A DNA stretch of 64,000 nt from SIG653 sp045577455 (GTDB lineage Bacteria > Bacillota > Clostridia > Oscillospirales > CAG-382): the NCBI GenBank assembly GCA_045577455.1, contig JAZNIJ010000239.1:9886-73885 (forward strand). Direction: 5' to 3'. The notes under the pieces were generated by a model. It was not told the origin of the DNA and did no database searches. It worked only from the letters and a program-made list of their open reading frames with translations. Numbering within the stretch: the stretch's first letter is position 1; every line of letters begins with the position of its first letter. A program made the translations under genes and the position numbers. Below are positions 1 to 7,999 of the stretch, piece by piece.

Positions 1-879
1 AATTCCAAACAAAATTAAGGCAGCGGCAGAAGCAAGACCTTCTTTTCTGGATATATTATCGTAAATATATCCAACCATGGTGTTAAGTCTGTCTTTAGCA
101 CCTGGAGGGCCCATATTCTCCCCGAATATACCAACAATACTTGAATATTCTTTGAATCCACCAATGAAGCCGGTTATAACAACATAGGCAAGCATAGGTG
201 AGAGAAGGGGAACTGTGATTTTAGTGAAAACTCTTCTTCTGGGTGTGCTGTCAACCCTTGCTGCATCGTAATATTGTTTGTTGATGCTTTGGAGACCACC
301 GAGCAAAATAAGAATTTTGAAAGGAAGTGCATTCCAGACTATGTAAACAACCATTACGGTTATATTGGCTGTATAACTTGACCCTGCGTTGATCCAGTTG
401 ATCGGTTCGCCACCGAAGAATTGAATAACATTATTTATAATACCAACGGAGTTGATAGTGTCAGCATTATTGATGTTACCGATTATGTTAAACATAGCTG
501 CAAAAACCATACCAATTGCTATGGAGTTTGTAACATAGGGGAGGAAGAATATAGTTTGCAAAATTCTCTGGAATGGTTTAATTGAATTAAGACAAACCGC
601 AATAAGCAAGGCGATGATTGTTGAAAGGGGAACTGTTAAAAAACAAAGTAAAAGAGTGTTTTTAAGACAGGAAACAAATCCCTTATAAGCAACAACCTTC
701 TGGAAGTTGGAAATACCAAATTGGTAGGTTGTGCCTCCCACAGCGGACATAGAGCTATATCCTTCGAGGAACGCAATTCTTACAGTGTTAATAATCGGCC
801 ATACTGTAAAAACCAACAGCAGAACAATCGCCGGTGATAGATACAGCCATGCCTTCCATTGATGTTTATTTTGTACCAT
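1..879 (-). CDS. Sugar ABC transporter permease, UgpA/MalF type (partial, 3' end outside window)
   Basis: Inner-membrane permease of a carbohydrate ABC importer. The minus-strand frame is open from an ATG at 879 to the window edge (293 codons, no stop). It begins MVQNKHQWKAWLYLSPAIVL, typical of UgpA-like subunits, and has several hydrophobic segments. The EAA loop that docks on the ATPase is visible near the far end (DAARVDSTPRRRVFTKITVP). An AGGAG ribosome site lies about 8 bases before the ATG, inside the end of the upstream ATPase gene, which stops only 3 bases away, so the two are one operon. A second permease and a solute-binding protein probably lie beyond the edge. The substrate cannot be told from sequence. 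Confidence 0.9.
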   Translation of the reverse strand, partial: MVQNKHQWKAWLYLSPAIVLLLVFTVWPIINTVRIAFLEGYSSMSAVGGTTYQFGISNFQKVVAYKGFVSCLKNTLLLCFLTVPLSTIIALLIAVCLNSIKPFQRILQTIFFLPYVTNSIAIGMVFAAMFNIIGNINNADTINSVGIINNVIQFFGGEPINWINAGSSYTANITVMVVYIVWNALPFKILILLGGLQSINKQYYDAARVDSTPRRRVFTKITVPLLSPMLAYVVITGFIGGFKEYSSIVGIFGENMGPPGAKDRLNTMVGYIYDNISRKEGLASAAALILFGI

Positions 880-882
880 AGT

Positions 883-2040
883 TTACACTCCTGACCCAAA
901 TCCGTCTTCATTTGTATCGGATATCTTTCTTTCGGGGAGGGCTGGGTTTGTGAAATAGATTCTTTCTTCTGTTTCTTTATCGAACAAGAAAACTTTATGT
1001 GGCTTCAGATTGAAGCTGACAACTTCCTTGCTTTCATCGATAACATCAGAATCAACAATGGAACGAATAACGGGGTTTAAAGAAGAAACATGAGTCGAAA
1101 CTATACTTGAATCTCTGCCCATAACTTCAACATTTGAAACATTACAGAACATACATCCATTATCGGAAACAATAAATCCTTCAGGACGGATGCCAACAAA
1201 AACTTCTTTGTCTTCAACACCGCCAACATCAAGAACCGCATCTTCGCCAAGGAACAATTTTCCGCCAACAACTTTTCCGTCGAAAACATTTATAGGAGGA
1301 GTTCCAAGGAATTTAGCAACAAATAAGTTAGCAGGGTCATCGTAAACTTCCTGTGGCTTACCTGTTTGCTGAATAACACCCTTTTTCATAACAACAATTA
1401 TATCGGAAATGCTCATAGCTTCTTCCTGGTCATGAGTTACGAAAATAGTTGTGATTCCTGTTTCACGCTGAATTCTTCTGATTTCTTCACGGGTTTGTAA
1501 ACGAAGTCTTGCATCGAGGTTAGAAAGTGGTTCGTCAAGAAGAAGAACACGGGGCATTTTTACCAAAGCTCTTGCGATAGCAACACGCTGTTGCTGACCA
1601 CCCGACATTTCGTTTGGCTTTCTGTCCAAAAGCTCATCAATCTGAACGAGCTTAGCAACGCTTGTAGCACGCTCAATCATTTGCTGCTTAGACATTTTGT
1701 CTTTACCCTTAAGGTTTTGAAGTGGGAACATAATGTTCTGCATAACCGTCATGTGAGGGTAGAGAGCATAGTTCTGGAAAACAAGACCTATTCCTCTGTC
1801 TTCTGTTGACATGTCAGTGACATCGTCGTCCCCGAAATAGATGCGTCCTGCTGTTGGCTTCTGCAAACCGCTTATCATATAAAGCGTTGTACTTTTACCA
1901 CAGCCGGAAGGCCCGAGCAAACCAACGAGCTTACCGTCGGGAACGGTAAAGGTGAAGTCATTAACCGCAACAACAACTTCCTTAATCTTTTTGTTTCGAT
2001 TAGGGAAAGTCTGTGTGAGATTTTGTAAAACAACTTTCAT
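883..2040 (-). CDS. Sugar ABC transporter ATP-binding protein, MsmX/UgpC type
   Basis: Cytoplasmic ATPase that powers sugar import. 385 residues, the usual length for the family. Walker A GPSGCGKST (about 43-51), Q-loop FQNYALYPHMTV, signature MSGGQQQR (about 145), Walker B LLLDEPLSNLDA and switch histidine FVTHDQEEA are all present, followed by a C-terminal TOBE/MOBE domain from about residue 240 typical of CUT1 ATPases. Ribosome site AAGGTAGG precedes the ATG. It is followed directly by the permease gene (3-base gap). Having the ATPase next to the permease is less common in Firmicutes, where one MsmX often serves several transporters. Substrate unknown. Confidence 0.93.
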   Translation of the reverse strand: MKVVLQNLTQTFPNRNKKIKEVVVAVNDFTFTVPDGKLVGLLGPSGCGKSTTLYMISGLQKPTAGRIYFGDDDVTDMSTEDRGIGLVFQNYALYPHMTVMQNIMFPLQNLKGKDKMSKQQMIERATSVAKLVQIDELLDRKPNEMSGGQQQRVAIARALVKMPRVLLLDEPLSNLDARLRLQTREEIRRIQRETGITTIFVTHDQEEAMSISDIIVVMKKGVIQQTGKPQEVYDDPANLFVAKFLGTPPINVFDGKVVGGKLFLGEDAVLDVGGVEDKEVFVGIRPEGFIVSDNGCMFCNVSNVEVMGRDSSIVSTHVSSLNPVIRSIVDSDVIDESKEVVSFNLKPHKVFLFDKETEERIYFTNPALPERKISDTNEDGFGSGV

Positions 2041-2114
2041 AATTAACCTACCTTTTTTATTTATATTTATTTTTTTAAAAATAAAATGCGCTTCATGTAC
2101 AGGAAAAAACGGGT

Positions 2115-2876
2115 TTAGTATTTTTCGCTATCAACCTGTTCTTTGTGATGCTTTTTAATATATTCAACCATTGCTTCTTCTGTATCGAAGATGAGCTGAC
2201 TTGACATATCAATAACAACGGTATCTGACAAAATATCATGAATAACGCTGTTATTGGAAGTGAAAATAAGAAGACAAATCTGTAAAAGGAGAATCAAGCC
2301 CAAAACAGCAGTTCCAACAATTCCTAATATACCTGAAAATATCATTATAACAAGGAGAACAGGAACCATCGCTTCAATTGTACATTTCCCCAAAACGCTT
2401 CTTATAAACAAATTCTGGTTTGATATTTTAACATGGTTTGACCTCATAACACCGAGAGCGAAAACTTTTTTTCCTATTGTCTGACCGTTTCCAAAATACA
2501 TAGGAATCAAAAATTCTGCAATTATATGGGCGAGGAGTATACTCAAAGATATTATGGTAAGTATAAGACTTATAATAATATTCCATGCTTTTTTCGCTTC
2601 ATCATCATTGATATATGCTTCTTCTGCTTTGGAATAATTGTCTTTCTCTTTTTGAGTCAGTTTTTCGTAATCCTCTTGTTTTATCTCAAAATCAACACCG
2701 TACTCTGCCTCAATTGCCTCTTGCCTTCTCTCAAGAGTATCATTATAATTATCATACCCGAACAAAGTTGAAAACAATGTGGCAAAACCCGTTATGCAAA
2801 TAACAAGCACAATGAAATCAAGAATATAAGCAGAAATGCGTTTTAAAATACTTGCTTTTTGCAGATAAAGTTTCAT
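2115..2876 (-). CDS. RDD family membrane protein
   Basis: 253-residue integral membrane protein of the RDD family, whose role is mostly unknown (some members are ion antiporters). The start at 2876 (MKLYLQKASILKRISAYILD) is chosen over an ATG 39 bases upstream because AAAGGA sits just before it and the RDD domain normally begins about here. Visible: RISAYILDFIVL near the N-terminus (arginine and aspartate of the RDD motif in the first helix), a charged extracellular loop of about 75 residues rich in E/K, then three more hydrophobic segments with NGQTIGKKVFALGV, a hallmark of the family. Its own promoter lies upstream at 2932-2960. It may be co-transcribed with the ABC genes 74 bases downstream. 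Confidence 0.85.
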   Translation of the reverse strand: MKLYLQKASILKRISAYILDFIVLVICITGFATLFSTLFGYDNYNDTLERRQEAIEAEYGVDFEIKQEDYEKLTQKEKDNYSKAEEAYINDDEAKKAWNIIISLILTIISLSILLAHIIAEFLIPMYFGNGQTIGKKVFALGVMRSNHVKISNQNLFIRSVLGKCTIEAMVPVLLVIMIFSGILGIVGTAVLGLILLLQICLLIFTSNNSVIHDILSDTVVIDMSSQLIFDTEEAMVEYIKKHHKEQVDSEKY

Positions 2877-2931
2877 GTTAATTCCTTTCATACTAAAATG
2901 TGTAAAACACCACATACTATTAACTATGAGT

Positions 2932-2960
2932 ATTCTACCATAAAATCTTTGAAATGTCTA
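2932..2960 (-). promoter_or_regulatory. Sigma-A promoter of the RDD gene
   Basis: On the minus strand, -35 TAGACA (2955-2960), 17-base spacer, -10 TAGAAT (2932-2937). The predicted transcript starts about 50 bases before the RDD ATG at 2876. Confidence 0.6.
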
Positions 2961-3178
2961 CCCTTTTTTTACAAATTCCTCAAATTTTTTCTATAAATTT
3001 TTTCTTTGAAATATGTTGATTTTTCCGCATAAATACAGGAGTAGAATTTACACTGAGTTTATGTGCCATCAAGAAATCATTGACGGAATTTCAAAATGAA
3101 GTAATTCAGAATACAGCAAGGTAATATCATTTGTGAAAATATATCCTGAAAAATGTTTTTCCATACAATTTACTAAAG

Positions 3179-3213
3179 AAAGGTGAACCTTTTCTTTAAA
3201 AAAGCTCACCTTT
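3179..3213 (-). terminator. Hairpin terminator after the sialate esterase gene
   Basis: AAAGGTGA (3179-3186) pairs with TCACCTTT (3206-3213) around an A/T loop. Reading on the minus strand it is followed by CTTTAG, a weak T tract. It sits about 90 bases after the stop codon of the esterase. Confidence 0.5.
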
Positions 3214-3300
3214 TAAAAGCGTTTTATTTTCGGAAAGTGTTTTGAGTATTTTGTCCTGAAGATATTATTGCTGACTTTGCTCATATAAAAATTCATTTAA

Positions 3301-4692
3301 TTATTGTATTTTAATTTCCTGTGCTGGGGCAAGAGGTAAACCAAATTCATTCCGAATAAAAGCAACACCATCGGGAATTACATTGAATTGGAGATAACGA
3401 AGGGTTTGGGGTTTATAGCCATTGTATGCAATTATTAAGCTCGTACCTTGTATTTCGGCTTTTGTCTTATGCCATTCATTATTTTCCAAAACCTCAAATC
3501 CGTATGGTTCACCCTTTGAGTATGTAAGTTTTTTTGCATTTTTGATTGTGAGATATATTTTACCATCTTTCCAAACTGCATTTTCAATTGAAGGAGAAAT
3601 TCCATAGGGAATACCTTCTTCGGGTGCTGGAAGATGAAGTATTTTTTCTGCAACAACACCTGCTGCTCGTTTGCCAACATCCCATTTATCTGTGGGATGC
3701 AATCCATCATGCTCCAAGGCAACGCTGTGGGGAGTTATATTTGAACCAAGGTCAATACCGCAAACAGTATAAACATTTGGAATTTCCATCAAATCCCATT
3801 GTGCTTGACGCATATTTGTCCAACAGCACCACTGTTCATATTGAACTATTTGCATCAGAACAATTGGTAAGTTTTCATCCTTTGTTGCTGTTTGAACTTC
3901 CTTGCGGAAAACTCTGAATTGTTTTTTGTAATCTTCAGCCATATGAGGTTGAGCATTGGCACAGCCCTGATACCAGAAAAGTCCGCCAAAGGTATAACCG
4001 TATATGTTGTGTAACATTCCATTGTAAAATATACTGTTTTTATTTTCAAAAAACGAATTCAACTCAGCCATTCCACATGGCGAAATCCAGCTTTCAATTG
4101 GGGACGCACCAACTGAACAGTTAAGAACCCCAACAGGAACATCATCATTAAGAATATGTGAGAGGTTAGAGGCGAAAGCAATAGCAGAAGCGCTTGAATC
4201 AAGCACATCATCAAAGCTACCAACAGTTTGCCATTTCTCCGTTTGTTCTCTTTCAATAATTGGTTGCTCTGTTTCTTTATAATTACGGCTGTATATCCTT
4301 ATGTTGTTCCAATTTTCAAATTCGCAAAACTCGTTTTTAACATTCTGATTTTTGCTCTGAATGTATTGGATTGTAACCTCCATATTGGATTGTCCGCTAC
4401 AAAGCCAAACTTCTCCAACAACAACATTTTGAAAAGCAACAGTTTTATCTTTGTAAATAACTTCAAGGGTTTTACCTGTTTTATCTTTGGTCATAGGGGA
4501 GAGCCAGACTTCCCATCCGTTTTCTTCAATTGTTCCTCTGTATATGTTTTCACCGAATTTAACAGTAACTTGTTCGCCAACATTACCGCCATATCCAAAT
4601 ATTCTAACGGCTTTGTCTCTTTGAAGTACCATATTGTCTGAAAAAGTTGTGTTTATAAAAAACTCTTTTTCTGTTGAGTTTAACTTTTGCAT
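3301..4692 (-). CDS. Sialate O-acetylesterase-like SGNH hydrolase
   Basis: 463-residue carbohydrate esterase of the sialate O-acetylesterase family, expected to remove O-acetyl groups from sialic acid or other acetylated sugars. An N-terminal beta domain (about 10-90, TTFSDNMVLQRDKAVRIFG) precedes the SGNH domain: catalytic serine in CSGQSNME (Ser about 102), oxyanion motifs, and the histidine block HDGLHPTDKW in the C-terminal half. No signal peptide is visible, so it appears cytoplasmic and would act on imported sugars, consistent with the ABC transporter nearby. Ribosome site GGAG precedes the ATG and a near-consensus promoter lies upstream. Substrate specificity (sialic acid versus acetyl-xylan) cannot be decided from motifs. 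Confidence 0.85.
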   Translation of the reverse strand: MQKLNSTEKEFFINTTFSDNMVLQRDKAVRIFGYGGNVGEQVTVKFGENIYRGTIEENGWEVWLSPMTKDKTGKTLEVIYKDKTVAFQNVVVGEVWLCSGQSNMEVTIQYIQSKNQNVKNEFCEFENWNNIRIYSRNYKETEQPIIEREQTEKWQTVGSFDDVLDSSASAIAFASNLSHILNDDVPVGVLNCSVGASPIESWISPCGMAELNSFFENKNSIFYNGMLHNIYGYTFGGLFWYQGCANAQPHMAEDYKKQFRVFRKEVQTATKDENLPIVLMQIVQYEQWCCWTNMRQAQWDLMEIPNVYTVCGIDLGSNITPHSVALEHDGLHPTDKWDVGKRAAGVVAEKILHLPAPEEGIPYGISPSIENAVWKDGKIYLTIKNAKKLTYSKGEPYGFEVLENNEWHKTKAEIQGTSLIIAYNGYKPQTLRYLQFNVIPDGVAFIRNEFGLPLAPAQEIKIQ

Positions 4693-4756
4693 ATTAAAGC
4701 TCCTTCGGTATGTTTATGTATCTATTTTTTGAATGTAATTTATGCTAACTGTACAG

Positions 4757-4785
4757 ATTATACCATATTTTTGGAGTGTTTGCAA
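4757..4785 (-). promoter_or_regulatory. Sigma-A promoter of the sialate esterase gene
   Basis: On the minus strand, -35 TTGCAA (4780-4785), 17-base spacer, consensus -10 TATAAT (4757-4762), about 65 bases before the ATG at 4692. Confidence 0.7.
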
Positions 4786-4942
4786 TATAAAAACAAATAT
4801 GAATCAGCAATAGTATTTTTCATATCTCAAATGCCAAAAAGAAAAATTTCAAAAAAAGTATATTTTTTTTAAGGATTTTACCAATGTTCAGTTGTATAAT
4901 AAGCAGAAGGGCATACATTTAACTATTTTGGGAGGTAAAAAT

Positions 4943-5494
4943 ATGGATAACGGTGCAAGTAGCTACCGCCGTTTTCTTGATGGAGATGAAAGTGCCTTTG
5001 ATGAAATAATGAATGAATTGTTTGATAAGCTGGTTTTCTTTATAGACCGTTATGTTAAGGACATTCAATCTGCTGAAGATATTGCAATTGATGTGTTTTC
5101 AGACCTTATTGTAAACAAGCATAAATATAATTTTAAGGTTGAGCTGAAAACCTATTTGTTTATGCTTGGTCGAAGCCGTGCCTTGAATTATTTAAAGCAC
5201 AGAAAAATTATAAATTTTGTTGAGATTAACGAAGCAGAAAATCTATCATCCGAATATTGCGAAATTGAGCGAATCGTTCTTGAAGATGAGCGAAAGAAAA
5301 TTGTTAATAATGCTCTTAATTCGTTGCCCGACGATATGCGTATCGTTGTTCACCTGATTTATTTTGAAGGACTGTCTTACGAAGAAGCAGCAAAGGTTAT
5401 GAAGAAAAACAAAAAGCAAATCGACAATCTATTATATCGTGCAAAAAAGGAACTTTTCGTCATTCTCGGAAAGGATGGTGAGCAATTATTATGA
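4943..5494 (+). CDS. ECF-type RNA polymerase sigma factor
   Basis: 183-residue sigma-70 factor of the extracytoplasmic function group. Region 2 is visible at about 18-80 (VKDIQSAEDIAIDVFSDL, then LKTYLFMLGRSRALNYLKHR) and region 4 with its helix-turn-helix at about 125-175 (LPDDMRIVVHLIYFEGLSYE, NLLYRAKKEL). The start at 4943 follows GGGAGGT at ideal spacing; an earlier in-frame ATG lacks a ribosome site. A TATAAT at 4895-4900 with a poor -35 may be its promoter. Its stop overlaps the start of the next gene (ATGA), the classic layout of an ECF sigma factor and its membrane anti-sigma partner, which would hold it inactive until an envelope signal arrives. Confidence 0.9.
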   Translation: MDNGASSYRRFLDGDESAFDEIMNELFDKLVFFIDRYVKDIQSAEDIAIDVFSDLIVNKHKYNFKVELKTYLFMLGRSRALNYLKHRKIINFVEINEAENLSSEYCEIERIVLEDERKKIVNNALNSLPDDMRIVVHLIYFEGLSYEEAAKVMKKNKKQIDNLLYRAKKELFVILGKDGEQLL

Positions 5495-6282
5495 TGAATT
5501 TTGAAGAAAGAAAAGCGGAAATATTTCGTCGCAGTAACAACAGAATTATAGAACGAAGAAAAAAACGTCGCAGAGCTTTGGGAGTTTGTATCCCACTGTG
5601 CCTGATACTGATTGCCGTATCTGTAAAAACCGTTTTTTCCATTGTAAAAGATGATTTGCAGAAGGTGGAAAGCCCTGCTGATACAGACGAATCAAATTTG
5701 TTTTATGGCAATGCTGAGGATGGCGTTTCCGCAAATGAAAATCCGGATCATAATTACGGCTATGATGGGGTAATTAAAGATAACACAGATGTTTCTGATT
5801 ATGATTACGGATATAAGGGTGACCAAGACGGTAGCGAAAACAAAACGGATATACCGAAGAATTTCTCTTTTTCCTTAACGTGGAATGTTAACGGTTGCAG
5901 CTCATATAACTGTGAAACAGGGGAGCTGATAAAATTCAAATCTGCAAAAGAGCCAAAGGATTATACAGCCCAACTTTATCTTTCGGATGAGCAGAAAATA
6001 AAAATATGGAATCTTTTATGCGATTTGAATATAGACGAATATCCAAAGGAATATGACCCACACGGAGGAACATTTGGCTCAGACCCTTCAATGACTTTGA
6101 TTCTTACTGTTAAATACGGAAGCTATGAAAAAACTGTAACAGCAGAGAACATTGCGTTGTCATTCAACGCCAAAAATACAAAGGGACAGAAATTCTTAGA
6201 TGTATGTAAGGGAATTAAAGATATATTAACTTCAACAGATGAGTGGAAGTCACTTCCCGAATATGAATATTACTTTAAGTAA
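5491..6282 (+). CDS. Probable membrane-bound anti-sigma factor
   Basis: 263-residue single-pass membrane protein. A basic cytoplasmic head of about 28 residues (MMNFEERKAEIFRRSNNRII) is followed by one membrane helix (about 30-52, GVCIPLCLILIAVSV) and an extracytoplasmic domain that starts with an acidic, Gly/Asn/Tyr-rich linker. No zinc-binding anti-sigma domain is seen, so assignment rests on position: it overlaps the ECF sigma gene by 4 bases and shares its operon. The outer part may sense or bind something at the cell surface. The basic N-terminus is the only part that could contact the sigma factor. Confidence 0.65.
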   Translation: MMNFEERKAEIFRRSNNRIIERRKKRRRALGVCIPLCLILIAVSVKTVFSIVKDDLQKVESPADTDESNLFYGNAEDGVSANENPDHNYGYDGVIKDNTDVSDYDYGYKGDQDGSENKTDIPKNFSFSLTWNVNGCSSYNCETGELIKFKSAKEPKDYTAQLYLSDEQKIKIWNLLCDLNIDEYPKEYDPHGGTFGSDPSMTLILTVKYGSYEKTVTAENIALSFNAKNTKGQKFLDVCKGIKDILTSTDEWKSLPEYEYYFK

Positions 6283-6296
6283 AAGGGGAAAAGAAA

Positions 6297-7568
6297 ATGA
6301 AAAAAACATCAATCAATTTAACTTTTATAAGCATATTTCTTCTATTGGCTATGATATTCAATATCAGTGGGTGCACAGCAGAGAATAAACCCAAAAGTGA
6401 AGCAAAAGATTTAACGGAGAGCATAACGCCTTCAGAGATAAATGTATCGGGTGAATTCTCGTCTGACAATTCTCGTATTACCGATTTTGCTGTTCGTTTG
6501 TTTAAAGCGAGCGAAAGCGAGGGGAACAATACGTTGATTTCTCCCTTGTCGGTACTTTGCGCCTTGTCAATGACGGCAAATGGTGCAAAAGAGGAAACTT
6601 TAGAGCAGATGGAAAGAGTTCTCGGTTTGCCGATTGATAAGTTGAATCAGTATATTTACAATTATTTGAAAAACCTTCCGCAAAACGAAAAATATAAGCT
6701 TTCCCTTGCAAATTCCATCTGGTTTACCGATGATGACCGTTTTACGGTTAACAATGATTTTTTGCAAACAAACACGGATTATTACGGAGCAAATATATTT
6801 AAAGCCCCTTTTAACGAAGCAACAAAGAATGATATCAACAATTGGGTAAACGAAAAAACAGATGAAATGATTTCCGAAATTCTTGATGATATATCGCCTG
6901 ATGCTGTTATGTATCTTGTTAATGCACTTGCTTTTGAAGCGGAGTGGATGGAAATATACGAGGAAAAACAGATAAGAGAGGGTAAATTCACAAAAGAAGA
7001 CGGTACAGAGCAAAATGCAACGTTTATGAATGGGTCGGAAAACATCTATTTAGAAGACGGAAATGCAACAGGGTTTATGAAGAAATACAAAGGCGGAAAA
7101 TACGCATTTGTTGCATTGCTTCCAAATGAAGGAATAAGCGTTTCGGAATATATTGGGTCTATTAACGGTGAAGCTCTCAGTTCCTTGCTTTCAAATCCAC
7201 AGTATACAACTGTTAAAACTTCAATTCCAAAGTTTGAAACAGAATACAGTGTGGAAATGTCGGCCATTCTTTCATCAATGGGGATGCCTGATGCGTTTGA
7301 TCCCGAAAAGGCAAATTTTAAAGGGCTTGGAACTTCTACAGCGGGAAATATCTATATCAGCAGGGTTATTCATAAAACCTTTATCTCTGTTGGTGAAAGA
7401 GGGACAAAGGCAGGAGCGGCAACAGCAGTTGAAATGAAGGATTACGGTATGGCTGAAACCGATAAACCAAAACAAGTATACCTTAACAGACCCTTTGTTT
7501 TTATGATTGTCGACTGCGAAAACAATATTCCGTTCTTCATTGGAACGATGATGGATATTGAAAAATAA
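6297..7568 (+). CDS. Serpin (serine protease inhibitor), secreted lipoprotein
   Basis: 423-residue serpin, a suicide inhibitor of proteases. A lipoprotein signal with lipobox ISGC (Cys about 26) indicates export and anchoring to the membrane's outer face. The fold is shown by SPLSVLCALSMTANGAKEET, the F-helix/sheet region ANSIWFTDD, and the C-terminal block NRPFVFMIVD. The reactive loop hinge is RGTKAGAATA, with small residues at P12-P9 as needed for loop insertion, so it should be inhibitory; counting from the hinge puts Tyr (of DYGM) at P1, though the loop is about five residues longer than in alpha-1-antitrypsin. Ribosome site AAGGGG. It lies 14 bases after the anti-sigma gene, suggesting control by that ECF sigma factor. 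Confidence 0.93.
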   Translation: MKKTSINLTFISIFLLLAMIFNISGCTAENKPKSEAKDLTESITPSEINVSGEFSSDNSRITDFAVRLFKASESEGNNTLISPLSVLCALSMTANGAKEETLEQMERVLGLPIDKLNQYIYNYLKNLPQNEKYKLSLANSIWFTDDDRFTVNNDFLQTNTDYYGANIFKAPFNEATKNDINNWVNEKTDEMISEILDDISPDAVMYLVNALAFEAEWMEIYEEKQIREGKFTKEDGTEQNATFMNGSENIYLEDGNATGFMKKYKGGKYAFVALLPNEGISVSEYIGSINGEALSSLLSNPQYTTVKTSIPKFETEYSVEMSAILSSMGMPDAFDPEKANFKGLGTSTAGNIYISRVIHKTFISVGERGTKAGAATAVEMKDYGMAETDKPKQVYLNRPFVFMIVDCENNIPFFIGTMMDIEK

Positions 7569-7586
7569 GTTTTTTTCAAAAAGGTA

Positions 7587-7615
7587 TTGATTTTTCTGAT
7601 ACAGTGGTATATAAT
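7587..7615 (+). promoter_or_regulatory. Sigma-A promoter of the thiamine operon
   Basis: -35 TTGATT (7587-7592), 17-base spacer, -10 TATAAT (7610-7615). Transcription would start near 7622, immediately before the riboswitch. Confidence 0.85.
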
Positions 7616-7628
7616 GCACTTGTAAATT

Positions 7629-7732
7629 GAATATACGGGAGCTCGTATACGGGCTGAGAGGAAGGTGCGACCTTCGACCGAGAACCTGATTTGGATAATG
7701 CCAACGTAGGGATGCCTGATAGAGGGATATTG
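7629..7732 (+). ncRNA. TPP riboswitch (thi box)
   Basis: Thiamine pyrophosphate-sensing aptamer. The diagnostic blocks are in order: GGGAGC, then CTGAGA (7654-7659), an optional hairpin (GGAAGGT / ACCTTC), then ACCTGATTTGGATAATGCC and AACGTAGGGA. A short outer helix AATAT/ATATT (7630-7634 with 7727-7731) may close it, with an extra dozen bases between core and helix. It is placed just after a strong promoter and just before an intrinsic terminator, so it should switch the downstream thi genes off at transcription level when TPP is plentiful. Confidence 0.95.
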
Positions 7733-7750
7733 GGAAGGATGTTTTATCAA

Positions 7751-7781
7751 GGAAGTTACCAAATCGGTAGCTTCCTTTTTT
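7751..7781 (+). terminator. Riboswitch-controlled intrinsic terminator
   Basis: GGAAGTTACC (7751-7760) pairs with GGTAGCTTCC (7766-7775) around a 5-base loop and is followed by six T residues. It lies between the TPP aptamer and thiS, the expected expression platform of a TPP OFF switch. Confidence 0.9.
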
Positions 7782-7803
7782 GCGTTTTAAAGGAGGTGTT
7801 TAT

Positions 7804-7998
7804 ATGGTAAAAATCAATGGCAAAGAGCTTAACATCGGTGTAAAAACAATTTCAGAGTATGTTTTGGAGGCACAGTACGATATAAATCGTATTGCCGTAG
7901 AACAAAACGGACATATTGTTCCAAAGAAAATGTATAACGAAACAATTATTAAAGATGGCGATGTTTTGGAGATTGTCAGCTTTGTTGGAGGTGGTTGA
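7804..7998 (+). CDS. thiS: Sulfur carrier protein ThiS
   Basis: 64-residue ubiquitin-like sulfur carrier for thiazole synthesis. It ends in the required Gly-Gly tail (SFVGGG), which ThiF adenylates and which then carries the thiocarboxylate used by ThiG. MVKINGKELN at the start and VEQNGHIVPKKMY in the middle match the family. The ATG at 7804 follows AGGAGG at good spacing and gives the normal length; an in-frame ATG 24 bases upstream would put the ribosome site inside the gene. First gene of the riboswitch-controlled operon. Confidence 0.95.
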   Translation: MVKINGKELNIGVKTISEYVLEAQYDINRIAVEQNGHIVPKKMYNETIIKDGDVLEIVSFVGGG

Positions 7999-7999
7999 T

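Larger units (their letters stand above)
2877..3300. other. Intergenic region, 424 bases, no gene
   Basis: No plausible reading frame is seen. It holds the minus-strand promoter of the RDD gene (2932-2960) and, near the other end, a hairpin (3179-3213) downstream of the sialate esterase gene. The stretch 2961-3178 is AT-rich and otherwise featureless to me. Confidence 0.6.

Noticed and set aside
1591..1809. Plus-strand frame opposite the ABC ATPase gene
   Set aside because: Shadow of the ATPase gene; no ribosome site and no family resemblance.
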